DNA from: VGOB01 sp034435315
GTDB taxonomy: Bacteria > Chloroflexota > Anaerolineae > UBA4142
NCBI GenBank assembly: GCA_034435315.1
Contig: DAOTYB010000281.1
Location: forward strand, 1-34,148
Length of the DNA: 34,148 nucleotides
Direction: 5' to 3'
The translations under genes and the position numbers were made by a program. Positions 17,006 to 24,394 of this stretch are shown here, piece by piece. Under the pieces are notes generated by a model. The model was given only the letters and a program-made list of their open reading frames with translations. It was not told the DNA's origin and searched no databases. Positions within the stretch are counted from its first letter, which is position 1; each line of letters opens with the position of its first letter.

Positions 17006-17276
17006 AAGCGATCTCCTTTCCGATTCTGGTCCATCGCGCGCGGACGCGTGCAAACACCAAGGCGTCGCTGGACGCACGCCTCGCGTTGGATCAAGTCTGT
17101 ATGGGCAATCGGCAGAGGGGACTGTACGCGCAGAGAGTGCACACCGCAGGGTGCGGTGCACTGCGCAGAGCAGGGGAGGAGAACAGGGGAAGCGACGGGC
17201 GGTGTCTAGACGTTCATAGTGCTTCTCCCTTGCTCTGCGCTTGTGCAGCGCGTAACGTCCCGCGAGACGACTGCAA
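17006..17276 (-). other. Structured 271-base spacer between rnpM and infB
   Basis: There is no convincing gene here. On the transcript several stems can form: 17163-17172 with 17231-17240 (perfect GCGCAGAGCA/TGCTCTGCGC, extendable to about 20 pairs with mismatches), 17136-17148 with 17152-17162 (AGTGCAC-CGCA type, 2-base bulge, 3-base loop), and 17060-17065 with 17076-17081. The spacer is unusually long for the co-directional rnpM-infB pair and may be a regulatory leader of infB or an old insertion. A plus-strand 12-mer, GACGGGCGGTGT (17194-17205), equals the complement of a universal 16S rRNA segment. Confidence 0.4.
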
Positions 17277-17597
17277 TCATAGGGTTGCGTTTTTGGGCAC
17301 TGCGTTCATTTGTTCGCGCGGCGGCAGTGTCGCCGCGAATTCGCGCAAGCGCGCGAGATCCTCTTGACCAATCGGCATTTGCAGGTGAAGGGCACGCTCT
17401 AACTGTGCGGGCGCGCTCAAAATCTTGTCCCAGCAGTCGCGCGTGCGGCACAGGTACGCCCCGCGTCCCGCGCGTTTACCGGTCGCATCGGCAAGAACGC
17501 GCTGTTCGGGTGTGCGCACAATGCGCACGAGTTCACGTTTGGCGCGCACGGCGCGACAGGCAATACACGTGCGTTGAGGAATGTGTTTGGTACCCAT
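17277..17597 (-). CDS. rnpM: YlxR/RnpM family RNA-binding protein
   Basis: The product has 106 residues. Family signature: PQRTCIACRAVRAKRELVRIVR (about 7-28), then a TGKRAGRGAYLC segment and a Cys. YlxR has been described as a modulator of RNase P (RnpM) and sits between nusA and infB in many bacteria, as here. ATG 17597 has no clear ribosome-binding site; the upstream region is an 8-9-base repeat array. Confidence 0.9.
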   Translation of the reverse strand: MGTKHIPQRTCIACRAVRAKRELVRIVRTPEQRVLADATGKRAGRGAYLCRTRDCWDKILSAPAQLERALHLQMPIGQEDLARLREFAATLPPREQMNAVPKNATL

Positions 17598-17602
17598 GGA
17601 AG

Positions 17603-17779
17603 GTCAAATGAGCCAATGTGCCAATGAGCCAAATGTGTCAATGAGCCAGTGATCCAAATGTGCCAAACTAGCCAAATGTGCCAAAAGGAAATTTGGCATT
17701 TTGGGGCGCGTTTGGCATCTTTGGCACGTTTGGTATCTCTGGCACGTTTGGCATCTCTGGCACGTTTGGCGTATTTGGC
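17603..17779. repeat. 8-9-base repeat array with inverted arm between nusA and rnpM
   Basis: The left half (17603-17682) consists of units such as GCCAATGT, GCCAATGA, GCCAAATGT, GCCAAACTA. The right half (17711-17779) consists of 9-base units TTTGGCATC, TTTGGCACG, TTTGGTATC, TCTGGCACG, TTTGGCGTA, the reverse-complement family. The centre AAAAGGAAATTTGGCATTTT is AT-rich. The whole can fold into a long imperfect hairpin within the operon. The design matches the heptamer arrays but with a longer period. Confidence 0.75.
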
Positions 17780-19440
17780 TATATTTCCTCTTCTTCCCAC
17801 TCCTGGCGTCGTCCGCCTTTGCGTTTGCGCTTGGCGACTACTTTGCCCAGTTCTTCGTCGTATTCCAGGATCACGCGTTTACGGCGATCCATTTTGCGTT
17901 TGAATTTTTCCTCGTACAGTTCTTCGTCATCGGTAAATTCTGCCAGTGCTTGCTCGAAACTAATGTCGGGTTCTGGTTCTGGAGCGGGTGCTTCTGGTGG
18001 GATCGCGCTCGCGGCGGGCGTCGCGGTGAGCGTTTCGCCGACAGTGGTCTGGGCAGGAGCGACCTCGGCGGGTGCGCTTTCTACCGCGACGGGTGTTGCA
18101 GGTTCGCTGATGGGTTCCGGTGTTCCCGCCGTGGCTGCCTCAGGTGTTGGTGTTTCCGGCAGGGAGGCTTGCATGACCTCAGGTGTTGGTGTTTCTGGAA
18201 GAGAGGCTGGAATGGTCTCAGGTGTCACTGACTCTGCCGCAGGCATTGCCGCCGCTTCTTCTGACGGTGTTACCGCTTTTTCTGACGGTGTTACCGTTTC
18301 TTCGTCCTTGATGAGTGCCTCCCACTCGGCAAGAGCCGCGCGCGCGGCGAGTTGTTCGGGCGTTGGCGTGGTCACCGTTTCTGCGGGTGCGCTTGCCGCT
18401 TCGAGTTGCGCGTCACTCTTGATGTCAATCCGCCAGCCGGTCAAGCGTGCTGCCAGACGCGCGTTCTGTCCCTCTTTCCCGATAGCGAGTGAGAGTTGTT
18501 TTTGTTCCACGATGACGTTCGCGACCTTGTCGCCGTTTTCGTCTTCGTAGGGTTCTACCGAGAGGACTTTGGCTGGGCTGAGTGCGTTGGCAATGAATTT
18601 GACCGGATCGGGACTCCATTCGACCACGTCAATCTTTTCGCCGTTCAGTTCGTTGACGATGGCCTGAATCCGGATGCCGCGTTGCCCGACGCACGCGCCG
18701 ACGGGATCAATGCCATCTTGCAGTGCGGCGACGGCGATTTTGGAACGCGAACCGGCTTCGCGCGCAATCGCTTTGATTTCGACCAGACCCTGGAAAATTT
18801 CTGGCACTTCGAGTTCAAAGAGCCGTCGCAAAAAATTGCGATGCGTGCGCGACAGGATGATTTGTGGTCCGCGTGCCGTTTTGTTCACTTCGACGATATA
18901 AGCGCGAATCTTCTGGTTGGGTCGGTACCGCTCGGTGGGAATTTGCTCACTTTGCGGCATCTGCGCTTCGACTTTGCCCAGATTGACGGTGATGTTTTGC
19001 CGATCAACGCTGTGCACTGTTCCCAGGACAATTTCGCCTTCGCGTTGGGCAAACTGCTGATAGAGCGCATCCCGTTCGGCTTCGCGGATGCGTTGCATAA
19101 TCACTTGTTTGGCGGCTTGCGCGGCGATGCGCCCAAAATCGTCGGGCGTGGATTCGATTTTGATGGTCGAGCCGACCTGAGCCATTGGATCGTACGCCCG
19201 CGCTTCCTGTAAGGAGATTTCCAGGCGTCGGTCGCGTACTTCGTCCACGACGGTTTTCAGCGCAAAGATTTTGACCTTGCCCGTCGTCGGGTCAATCTGC
19301 GCGCTGATGTTTTGTCCGCCGCCAAAATTGCGCTTGTAGGCGGACACCAGCGCGTGCTCGACGGCTTGAATCACCACTTCTTTCGTCAAGCCGCGATCAT
19401 TGCATAATTGGGTGATAGCCACGAGAAAATCGTTCTTCAC
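17779..19440 (-). CDS. nusA: Transcription termination/antitermination factor NusA with long acidic C-terminal tail
   Basis: The product has 553 residues. The N-terminal RNA-polymerase-binding domain (about 1-130) is followed by S1 (IVLGTVHSVDRQNITVNLG), KH1 and KH2 (DPVGACVGQRGIRIQAIVNELNGEKIDVVEW and IGKEGQNARLAARLTGWRIDI). NusA modulates pausing, termination and antitermination. From about residue 345 a low-complexity Pro/Thr/Glu/Ala tail of about 140 residues has repeats (SLPETPTPE twice, VTPSE twice). It ends in a basic-acidic patch (KFKRKMDRRKRV, then EWEEEEI). The start is GTG 19440 after GAGGAA. No rimP precedes it. Confidence 0.95.
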   Translation of the reverse strand: MKNDFLVAITQLCNDRGLTKEVVIQAVEHALVSAYKRNFGGGQNISAQIDPTTGKVKIFALKTVVDEVRDRRLEISLQEARAYDPMAQVGSTIKIESTPDDFGRIAAQAAKQVIMQRIREAERDALYQQFAQREGEIVLGTVHSVDRQNITVNLGKVEAQMPQSEQIPTERYRPNQKIRAYIVEVNKTARGPQIILSRTHRNFLRRLFELEVPEIFQGLVEIKAIAREAGSRSKIAVAALQDGIDPVGACVGQRGIRIQAIVNELNGEKIDVVEWSPDPVKFIANALSPAKVLSVEPYEDENGDKVANVIVEQKQLSLAIGKEGQNARLAARLTGWRIDIKSDAQLEAASAPAETVTTPTPEQLAARAALAEWEALIKDEETVTPSEKAVTPSEEAAAMPAAESVTPETIPASLPETPTPEVMQASLPETPTPEAATAGTPEPISEPATPVAVESAPAEVAPAQTTVGETLTATPAASAIPPEAPAPEPEPDISFEQALAEFTDDEELYEEKFKRKMDRRKRVILEYDEELGKVVAKRKRKGGRRQEWEEEEI

Positions 19441-19461
19441 GTGCGTGTTCCTCAGCGAGAG

Positions 19462-19515
19462 ATTGGAGATTAGAGATTCCTAATCTCAAATCTCCAATCT
19501 CTAATCTCTAATCTC
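19462..19515. repeat. Heptamer array with inverted arm in the nusA leader
   Basis: ATTGGAG, ATTAGAG, ATTCC, then TAATCTC, AAATCTC, CAATCTC, TAATCTC, TAATCTC: two units followed by five of the reverse complement family. It lies between the nusA promoter and start codon, so it is transcribed and can form a hairpin. Confidence 0.8.
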
Positions 19516-19537
19516 TGAAACCTTGCCAGATAACAAG

Positions 19538-19561
19538 AAAAGTGGGATTGCGCCCACTTTT
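19538..19561 (-). terminator. Hairpin in nusA leader, possible attenuator
   Basis: A perfect 9-bp stem AAAAGTGGG/CCCACTTTT has a 6-base loop and, on the minus transcript, is followed by CTTGTT. It lies about 30 bases after the predicted nusA transcription start. It resembles a weak intrinsic terminator and could attenuate the operon; autoregulation of nusA operons by leader termination is known in E. coli. Confidence 0.5.
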
Positions 19562-19593
19562 ACGAAGAAGGTGTGTGGAGGTTGACGGTTGCA

Positions 19594-19622
19594 AGTATAG
19601 CATAACCTTCAAAATTGTGCAA
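19594..19622 (-). promoter_or_regulatory. nusA operon promoter (TTGCAC-17-TATACT)
   Basis: On the minus strand the -35 box TTGCAC is at 19622-19617 and the -10 box TATACT at 19599-19594, with a 17-base spacer. The predicted transcript has a leader of about 145 bases holding the hairpin and the heptamer array. Confidence 0.65.
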
Positions 19623-19627
19623 ATCGT

Positions 19628-19656
19628 TTGACAGTCCCTGTGGTTTGATATATGAT
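19628..19656 (+). promoter_or_regulatory. CYTH-ATPase promoter (TTGACA-17-TATGAT)
   Basis: A consensus -35 box TTGACA is at 19628-19633 and the -10 box TATGAT at 19651-19656. Transcription would start near 19663, where an in-frame GTG sits. The promoter is back-to-back with the nusA promoter, the -35 boxes 5 bases apart. Confidence 0.65.
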
Positions 19657-19674
19657 GGACAAGTGGGTTTACCG

Positions 19675-20463
19675 ATGCGGTACGGAGAGGCAGTCTCGCG
19701 CGAAAGAGAGATCGCGCTGGTGATTCGTTCCGAGGATGCGCTACGGATTGCGAACGCGCTCGCGCGGCTGAGAATGTTAGGGCCCTATCAACTTGTGCCT
19801 GCCAGCGTGCAGCGTATTCACGATGTGTATTTTGATACCCCTGCCGGGGCATTGCAGGCACAGCGTGCCGCGCTGCGCCTCCGGCGCATCAACGGAGAGA
19901 TGCTGGTGACGTTCAAAGCGTCGCTGCTGGACGCGCCGCGCCAGGTACGCACGCGGCTAGAGATTGAACTCCCGTGGTCACGCGCCGCCTTTGAACGCAT
20001 TGCCCGCGCGCTATCCGCGCGCGGTATCGGGGTATCGCCTGGAGATGCGGTATATCAGCACAACGCGCGCGAGACGTTTCGACGCGCGGGACTGGGCGCG
20101 GTGCAAGAGCGGCAGACGTTTCGGCGCGTGCGCTATGTCCTCGCTGCTTCAGGAGAGATAGGCGCGGAACTGGTGTTGGATCGGACGGGTTTTATTTTCG
20201 GCACGCAACGTGTGCATCTGTGCGAGGTCGAGATTGAAGCCAGGCGCGCGCGAACGCGTCTCGATGTGCTCGCGCGTCACTTGATGCAATTCGCGCCGGT
20301 GCTCCAGCCTTGGTACAGCAAACTCGCGACGGGTCTCGCGATCCAGACTTTGCTCCAGCAAGGCGCGCTGGAAGAACTGGTGGATGCAGATGCTCATCTG
20401 ACACCGGCGGGGTTGGATCGCATCCGTCGTGTGGTGGAGCAGACCCAGCGTGGTGTTCTGTAA
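19675..20463 (+). CDS. CYTH domain protein (triphosphate tunnel metalloenzyme superfamily)
   Basis: From ATG 19675 the product has 262 residues. CYTH enzymes form an eight-stranded tunnel that binds triphosphate with acidic and basic residues. Matches are YFDTPAGALQAQRAALRLRR, VTFKAS, RTRLEIELPW, AELVLDRTG and LCEVEIEARR, ending with YSKLATG. The N-terminal ExExK motif reads E10-R-E12-I-A14, so the lysine is missing and activity may differ. An in-frame GTG at 19663 coincides with the predicted transcription start and would give 4 more residues on a leaderless message. An AAA ATPase gene follows after 61 bases. Confidence 0.8.
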   Translation: MRYGEAVSREREIALVIRSEDALRIANALARLRMLGPYQLVPASVQRIHDVYFDTPAGALQAQRAALRLRRINGEMLVTFKASLLDAPRQVRTRLEIELPWSRAAFERIARALSARGIGVSPGDAVYQHNARETFRRAGLGAVQERQTFRRVRYVLAASGEIGAELVLDRTGFIFGTQRVHLCEVEIEARRARTRLDVLARHLMQFAPVLQPWYSKLATGLAIQTLLQQGALEELVDADAHLTPAGLDRIRRVVEQTQRGVL

Positions 20464-20524
20464 AAAAGTTGGAGGTATAAGACTGTTGGCGATCGTCTGT
20501 CGGCAGTCGTAATGAGGAGGGACT

Positions 20525-21844
20525 TTGTCCACAGAAGAGACATTCCACTTTCCCCCGCTCCCGCGTACGCTCGAGGAGACAGGTTTGACCCTGACGACGA
20601 TGGCACATCTTGTGCTCAAGGTGTTGTATGTGCACGGTTCGCTGCTGGCGCATGAAATTGCCGACATTGTGAAACTGCCACACGCGATGGTGATGGAGGA
20701 TGTGCTGGATCACTTGCGCCGCGAACGTTTGGTCGAAGTCAAAGGTTCGACTGCGGTGGACAAAGCGACGTATCGTTATACGTTGCTCCAGCGCGGTCAC
20801 GCGCGCGCGCGGGAATTGATGCAACACAATCAATACATTGGGCCTGCCCCGGTCACACTGGCGGCGTATGCCGAACGTGTCTATGCCCAATCGCTGGCAA
20901 AGCATACGATTAGCGACGAGGCGTTACGGCGCATCCTGTCGCCGTTGGTGTTGAACGATGCGCTCATCGCGCAATTGGGTCCGGCGATCAATTCGGGCAA
21001 AGTGGTGTTTCTCTTTGGCAATGTGGGCAATGGCAAGACGACTATCGCCGAGTTGATTGGCGCCAATCTCCCCGGCGCCATCTGGATTCCTTACGCGATT
21101 GAAGCAGAGGGGCACATCATTCGCGTGTTCGATGCGCGTCATCATCACGTCATCACCGCACAAACCCCCGGCGTACGCTCTGGCGTATTGCGCTACTTGC
21201 CGGGCGAGTCGGTGCGGTACGATCAACGCTGGGTGCTCATTCGTCGTCCGGTGGTTATCGTGGGGGGTGAGTTGACGTTGAAGAATTTGAATTTGATTTT
21301 CGATCCCGTCGCGCAGTTTTATGAAGCACCGTATCAAATGAAGGCGAATGGGGGAATGTTTCTGGTGGACGATCTGGGGCGGCAGCGGATTCGACCGCAG
21401 ACCTTGTTGAATCGCTGGATCGTTCCACTGGAAAAACGCGTGGATCACCTGACGCTAGTAGGCGGACAGCGGATTGATGTGCCGTTCGATGTGCTCTTGA
21501 TTTTTGCCACGAATCTCCAGCCGACGGATTTGGTGGACGAAGCGTATCTGCGGCGCATTCGCTACAAGATTTGTGTGCCCGATCCAACGTGGGACGAGTA
21601 TCGCGAGATTTTCAAACGTGAAGCGGCGCGGTATAACATTCCTTACTCGGAACAAGTGATGCAGTATCTGATTAACGAGTACTATCTCAAGCCGCAACGT
21701 CCACCGCGCGGCGCGCATCCGCGCGATCTGGTCGAGGGGTTGGTGCATCTGGCGCGCTTTCGCAAAACGTCGCCGCAGATGACCAAAGAGACGATTGATC
21801 TGGCGTGTATGCCGTACTTTTTGAAAAAAGCGGATGACGCGTAG
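20525..21844 (+). CDS. AAA-type ATPase with N-terminal winged-helix-like domain
   Basis: The product has 439 residues and starts at TTG 20525 behind a strong GAGGAGG (20514-20520). Residues about 20-100 resemble a winged helix (LVLKVLYVHGSLLAHEIADIV, then a Val/Arg-rich wing). The ATPase core has Walker A GNVGNGKTT (165-173), Walker B MFLVDDLG (278-285) and sensor-1 IFATN near residue 330. The arginine-rich DEAYLRRIRYKI that follows is typical of AAA lid regions. It is a predicted cytoplasmic ATPase of unknown role. The CYTH gene upstream probably shares its promoter. It ends 6 bases before the convergent ARMT1-like gene. Confidence 0.8.
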   Translation: MSTEETFHFPPLPRTLEETGLTLTTMAHLVLKVLYVHGSLLAHEIADIVKLPHAMVMEDVLDHLRRERLVEVKGSTAVDKATYRYTLLQRGHARARELMQHNQYIGPAPVTLAAYAERVYAQSLAKHTISDEALRRILSPLVLNDALIAQLGPAINSGKVVFLFGNVGNGKTTIAELIGANLPGAIWIPYAIEAEGHIIRVFDARHHHVITAQTPGVRSGVLRYLPGESVRYDQRWVLIRRPVVIVGGELTLKNLNLIFDPVAQFYEAPYQMKANGGMFLVDDLGRQRIRPQTLLNRWIVPLEKRVDHLTLVGGQRIDVPFDVLLIFATNLQPTDLVDEAYLRRIRYKICVPDPTWDEYREIFKREAARYNIPYSEQVMQYLINEYYLKPQRPPRGAHPRDLVEGLVHLARFRKTSPQMTKETIDLACMPYFLKKADDA

Positions 21845-21850
21845 TCTCGG

Positions 21851-23017
21851 TTACGCGGGGCGGGCGAACTGGATGACGCCGTGTGTGCCGTTGACACACC
21901 ACGCCGGGTCTTGCGCGTGCAGACGCTCTGCAACACCGGCGCCGAGTCCCACCACGACCTCGGACTTGAGTACGCGCAGGGCAACGAGCGGTGCGGGAAA
22001 ATGCGCCACGGCGCTCTGGAAGGGTGTGGTGGGGTCCCAGTGACAATCGCCTACCAGCCGCCGATAGTTGGCATCGCCTTTGCAGATGACGAGGGTGGCG
22101 CGCGCCAGCACGTCGTACAAGTCGGTGGGCATATCGTGGAAGAACGAGCCGCTTGTCCAGAAGGGGTGTGTGTTCAAGACGATGTGGTTCTGATTCAACG
22201 CGCTGACAAGTCGTTGCACCAGTTGCGCTAGCGCGGGTGTAGCGACATTCGCAAACGCGTCAAGCACCTCTTGCACATCTTGCGGTGTGGCATCGGAAAC
22301 GAAGGTGGGCTGAGGTTTCAGGTGCAGGACTATTTGGGTCGCGCGCTGGGTGCGCAACAGAAAATCCACCAGTGCCAGATCGAAGCCGAGTTCTACACCG
22401 GCATTATCGCAAATAACATCTATCCGCCCGCCGGCGCGATCTAAGAATTCGCGCACGCGCGGACGATCATCCACGAGGAGTGCGGCGGTGTCCGCTGGGC
22501 GGGCAGCGATGAGGCCGCGCATACTCAAGTCGGCGCGGTTGCCCCACACACAGGCAGCCATCAGCGTATCGAACGCGCGCGTCGCGTCGGTGGGGAGATG
22601 GGTGAGCATCGTGTTGACCGCGTGCGGCGCGCGTTCGGGGTGTAATTCTGCGCGTTTGATGGGGGCGTAGGGATCGCGGTGATACCATTCGCCGTCACGA
22701 AAATAATGGGTCGCTTCGAGCAGGCGACGATAGAAGAACGCTTCTGCCCAATACCAGGGGAGGTCGAGCCAGGTTTTTCCGACATAAGCGCGCGCTTGCG
22801 CGTTCCACAGATCGCGGTCGGCGGTGTCTTCACGCAAGAGTTGGACAGTGCCACCGACGATCTCGGCGCGCAGCGCGCGCAACGCGTCCACGATGTTGGG
22901 CGGATAGGTGTTGACGGTGATGACCTCGTCAATGATTGCCGGCACGCGCGTCTGAAATGTTTTTTGGGCGAACGAGCCGGGTTCCGAGGTCAGTAACAGA
23001 GGGGGGAGGGTGGGCAT
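21851..23017 (-). CDS. DUF89/ARMT1-like damage-control phosphatase
   Basis: The product has 388 residues. The DUF89 family signature is present: VICDNAGVELGFDLAL (D204, N205 region), LVICKGDANYRRLVGD and a C-terminal VLRVLKSEVVVGL. Family members are metal-dependent phosphatases acting on sugar phosphates or damaged metabolites; human ARMT1 was first described as a carboxyl methyltransferase. The substrate here is unknown. It starts 16 bases after the DUF362 gene on the same strand, so they form a two-gene operon. Confidence 0.8.
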   Translation of the reverse strand: MPTLPPLLLTSEPGSFAQKTFQTRVPAIIDEVITVNTYPPNIVDALRALRAEIVGGTVQLLREDTADRDLWNAQARAYVGKTWLDLPWYWAEAFFYRRLLEATHYFRDGEWYHRDPYAPIKRAELHPERAPHAVNTMLTHLPTDATRAFDTLMAACVWGNRADLSMRGLIAARPADTAALLVDDRPRVREFLDRAGGRIDVICDNAGVELGFDLALVDFLLRTQRATQIVLHLKPQPTFVSDATPQDVQEVLDAFANVATPALAQLVQRLVSALNQNHIVLNTHPFWTSGSFFHDMPTDLYDVLARATLVICKGDANYRRLVGDCHWDPTTPFQSAVAHFPAPLVALRVLKSEVVVGLGAGVAERLHAQDPAWCVNGTHGVIQFARPA

Positions 23018-23033
23018 ACGATGGTCAGCGCGG

Positions 23034-24272
23034 CTAGGTTTTGCGTTTGAGGGTTATGTACGCTCCGAGCACAAAGGTGAGCAAGCCCGCGAGCGTGCCC
23101 GCGCTGGCGGCAAGAAAGGGTGTGCGCGAGCCATAGCCGGGATTGATGGGACGGTCGGGGCTGTACTCGCGCTGGAGGAGTTTGCCCCAATCGGTTTTGA
23201 GTGCGGCTTGGGCACGCGCTTTGCCGATGAAGGGATACCAGTACCAGTTGTGATAAATGTTCGAGGCGGCGAACGACCAGGGGACCAGGGGCGTTCGCAA
23301 CAACAAGTGTTCGAACGGTTTGAGCGCTCCGTGATAAATTTGATGTTGCCCCCACGAGGCAAACGTGTTTTCGTACGCGCTAAAGTGCCAGTTCTCCTCT
23401 GCCGCGTCCACATCGCCGACAAATTTGATTTCGCGTGGATCGCCCACGCCCAAGCCGCGTTCATGCGCGCGGCGAATAAAGCGCAGCCGTAGCGGGTCCA
23501 GACCCATTATTTTGGCAGAGGTCGCGTCAATTGCCACCGGATCGGCACTGGCAAGGATGACGTTTTTGATGTGCCAGCGCATCGCGCGCGGTCCGGGTCC
23601 CTCGCCGGCAATTGTGCCGTCCATCACACAAAAGATGCCGGTGTGAATGTCTTGCTGGATTTGCAAGAGATCAACGAGCGTATCGTCAATCACACTGTGC
23701 GTCCAGTGGCGTTTTTGATCGAGCAAACCGCCGAACGCGTTTTTCATCGCGCCGGTGACGTGAGTAAACACGTGCGTCTTGACCGTTGGCAGGTGCAAGA
23801 CATTTTTACCATAGAGCAGTTTGGGGATGCGTACGCCATCGCGATACACTTGATCGAGCACGAGGAACGGTTGTTTGGGTTCGTAGATGACCCACTCCAT
23901 TTCGGGGCTGTAGGTTTCTGCGGTACGCAAACCGTACTTGTCTTGAACGTACTTGTGCCGATTATTGATTTGACCTTCTCGCCCGTTGACAACGACGGTA
24001 TCGTTGTGCGTGGCAATGATTTTGTCGCGGGCATAGCCGTCTGCCAGCAGGGTGCGCACCACGCCTTCCAGTTGCCAGGGAGTGGTCGAACAGCCGGGAT
24101 ACCAGATTTGCCACGAGATATTAATCTTGAGAAGCGTGTCTTTGTCTTTGGGCAAGTTGGCGGTGTAGTTGACAAGGCGCATCAAGCGCGCATAATCTTC
24201 GAGTACCGTTTGGGGAGAGGTGCGCAAAATCGCCACCTGACCGCGTCCCGGAAAATTCTTTGGATCAATCAT
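23034..24272 (-). CDS. DUF362 domain protein with C-terminal membrane anchor
   Basis: The product has 412 residues. The DUF362 region covers about 45-290 (KINISWQ, HLPTVKTHVFTHVTGAMKN, LASADPVAIDATSAKIMG). Many DUF362 proteins are fused to ferredoxin domains, but no CxxCxxC cluster is present here. Residues about 380-408 form one hydrophobic segment (FLAASAGTLAGLLTFVLGAY) ending in LKRKT, so the protein is probably tail-anchored with the domain on one face of the membrane. The start ATG has CTGGAGG 4 bases upstream. The function is unknown. Confidence 0.78.
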   Translation of the reverse strand: MIDPKNFPGRGQVAILRTSPQTVLEDYARLMRLVNYTANLPKDKDTLLKINISWQIWYPGCSTTPWQLEGVVRTLLADGYARDKIIATHNDTVVVNGREGQINNRHKYVQDKYGLRTAETYSPEMEWVIYEPKQPFLVLDQVYRDGVRIPKLLYGKNVLHLPTVKTHVFTHVTGAMKNAFGGLLDQKRHWTHSVIDDTLVDLLQIQQDIHTGIFCVMDGTIAGEGPGPRAMRWHIKNVILASADPVAIDATSAKIMGLDPLRLRFIRRAHERGLGVGDPREIKFVGDVDAAEENWHFSAYENTFASWGQHQIYHGALKPFEHLLLRTPLVPWSFAASNIYHNWYWYPFIGKARAQAALKTDWGKLLQREYSPDRPINPGYGSRTPFLAASAGTLAGLLTFVLGAYITLKRKT

Positions 24273-24300
24273 TGTGCCTCCAGGTGTAAATGTCGTTAAG

Positions 24301-24329
24301 AGTATAGTCCAAATTCGCGAGTTTGTCTA
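24301..24329 (-). promoter_or_regulatory. DUF362 operon promoter (TAGACA-17-TATACT)
   Basis: On the minus strand TAGACA is at 24329-24324 and TATACT at 24306-24301, with a 17-base spacer, 29 bases before the DUF362 start codon. Confidence 0.6.
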
Positions 24330-24345
24330 ATCGGTTGCTTAGACA
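24324..24345. promoter_or_regulatory. Symmetric inverted repeat covering both divergent -35 boxes
   Basis: TGTCTAA, 8 bases, TTAGACA: a perfect 7-bp inverted repeat. Each arm contains the TAGACA -35 box of one divergent promoter. It could be a shared operator, or simply two identical -35 boxes back to back. Confidence 0.5.
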
Positions 24346-24367
24346 TTTGATTATTTTGTGGTATAAT
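24340..24367 (+). promoter_or_regulatory. Promoter of the M50 protease operon (TAGACA-16-TATAAT)
   Basis: TAGACA is at 24340-24345 and TATAAT at 24362-24367 with a 16-base spacer. The 11-mer GTGGTATAATGCG-type -10 context recurs at the lepA promoter. The transcript would have a leader of about 225 bases containing the three-hairpin repeat. Confidence 0.6.
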
Positions 24368-24394
24368 GCGTTTGTTTACCGATGTGGCAAGCCG

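Noticed and set aside
17006..17161. N-terminal extension of IF-2 from 17161
   Set aside because: AAAGGAG directly precedes ATG 17005, and the upstream residues are not IF-2-like and lie in the folded spacer.
17194..17205. Fragment of a 16S rRNA gene
   Set aside because: Only 12 bases match exactly; the flanks do not resemble rRNA.
17417..18550. Open frames over the nusA-rnpM repeat array and antisense to nusA (17417-17800 minus, 17678-18550 plus)
   Set aside because: Repetitive translations such as KRARDAKRARD or GTFGISGTFGI are artefacts of the 9-base repeat; no ribosome-binding site or homology.
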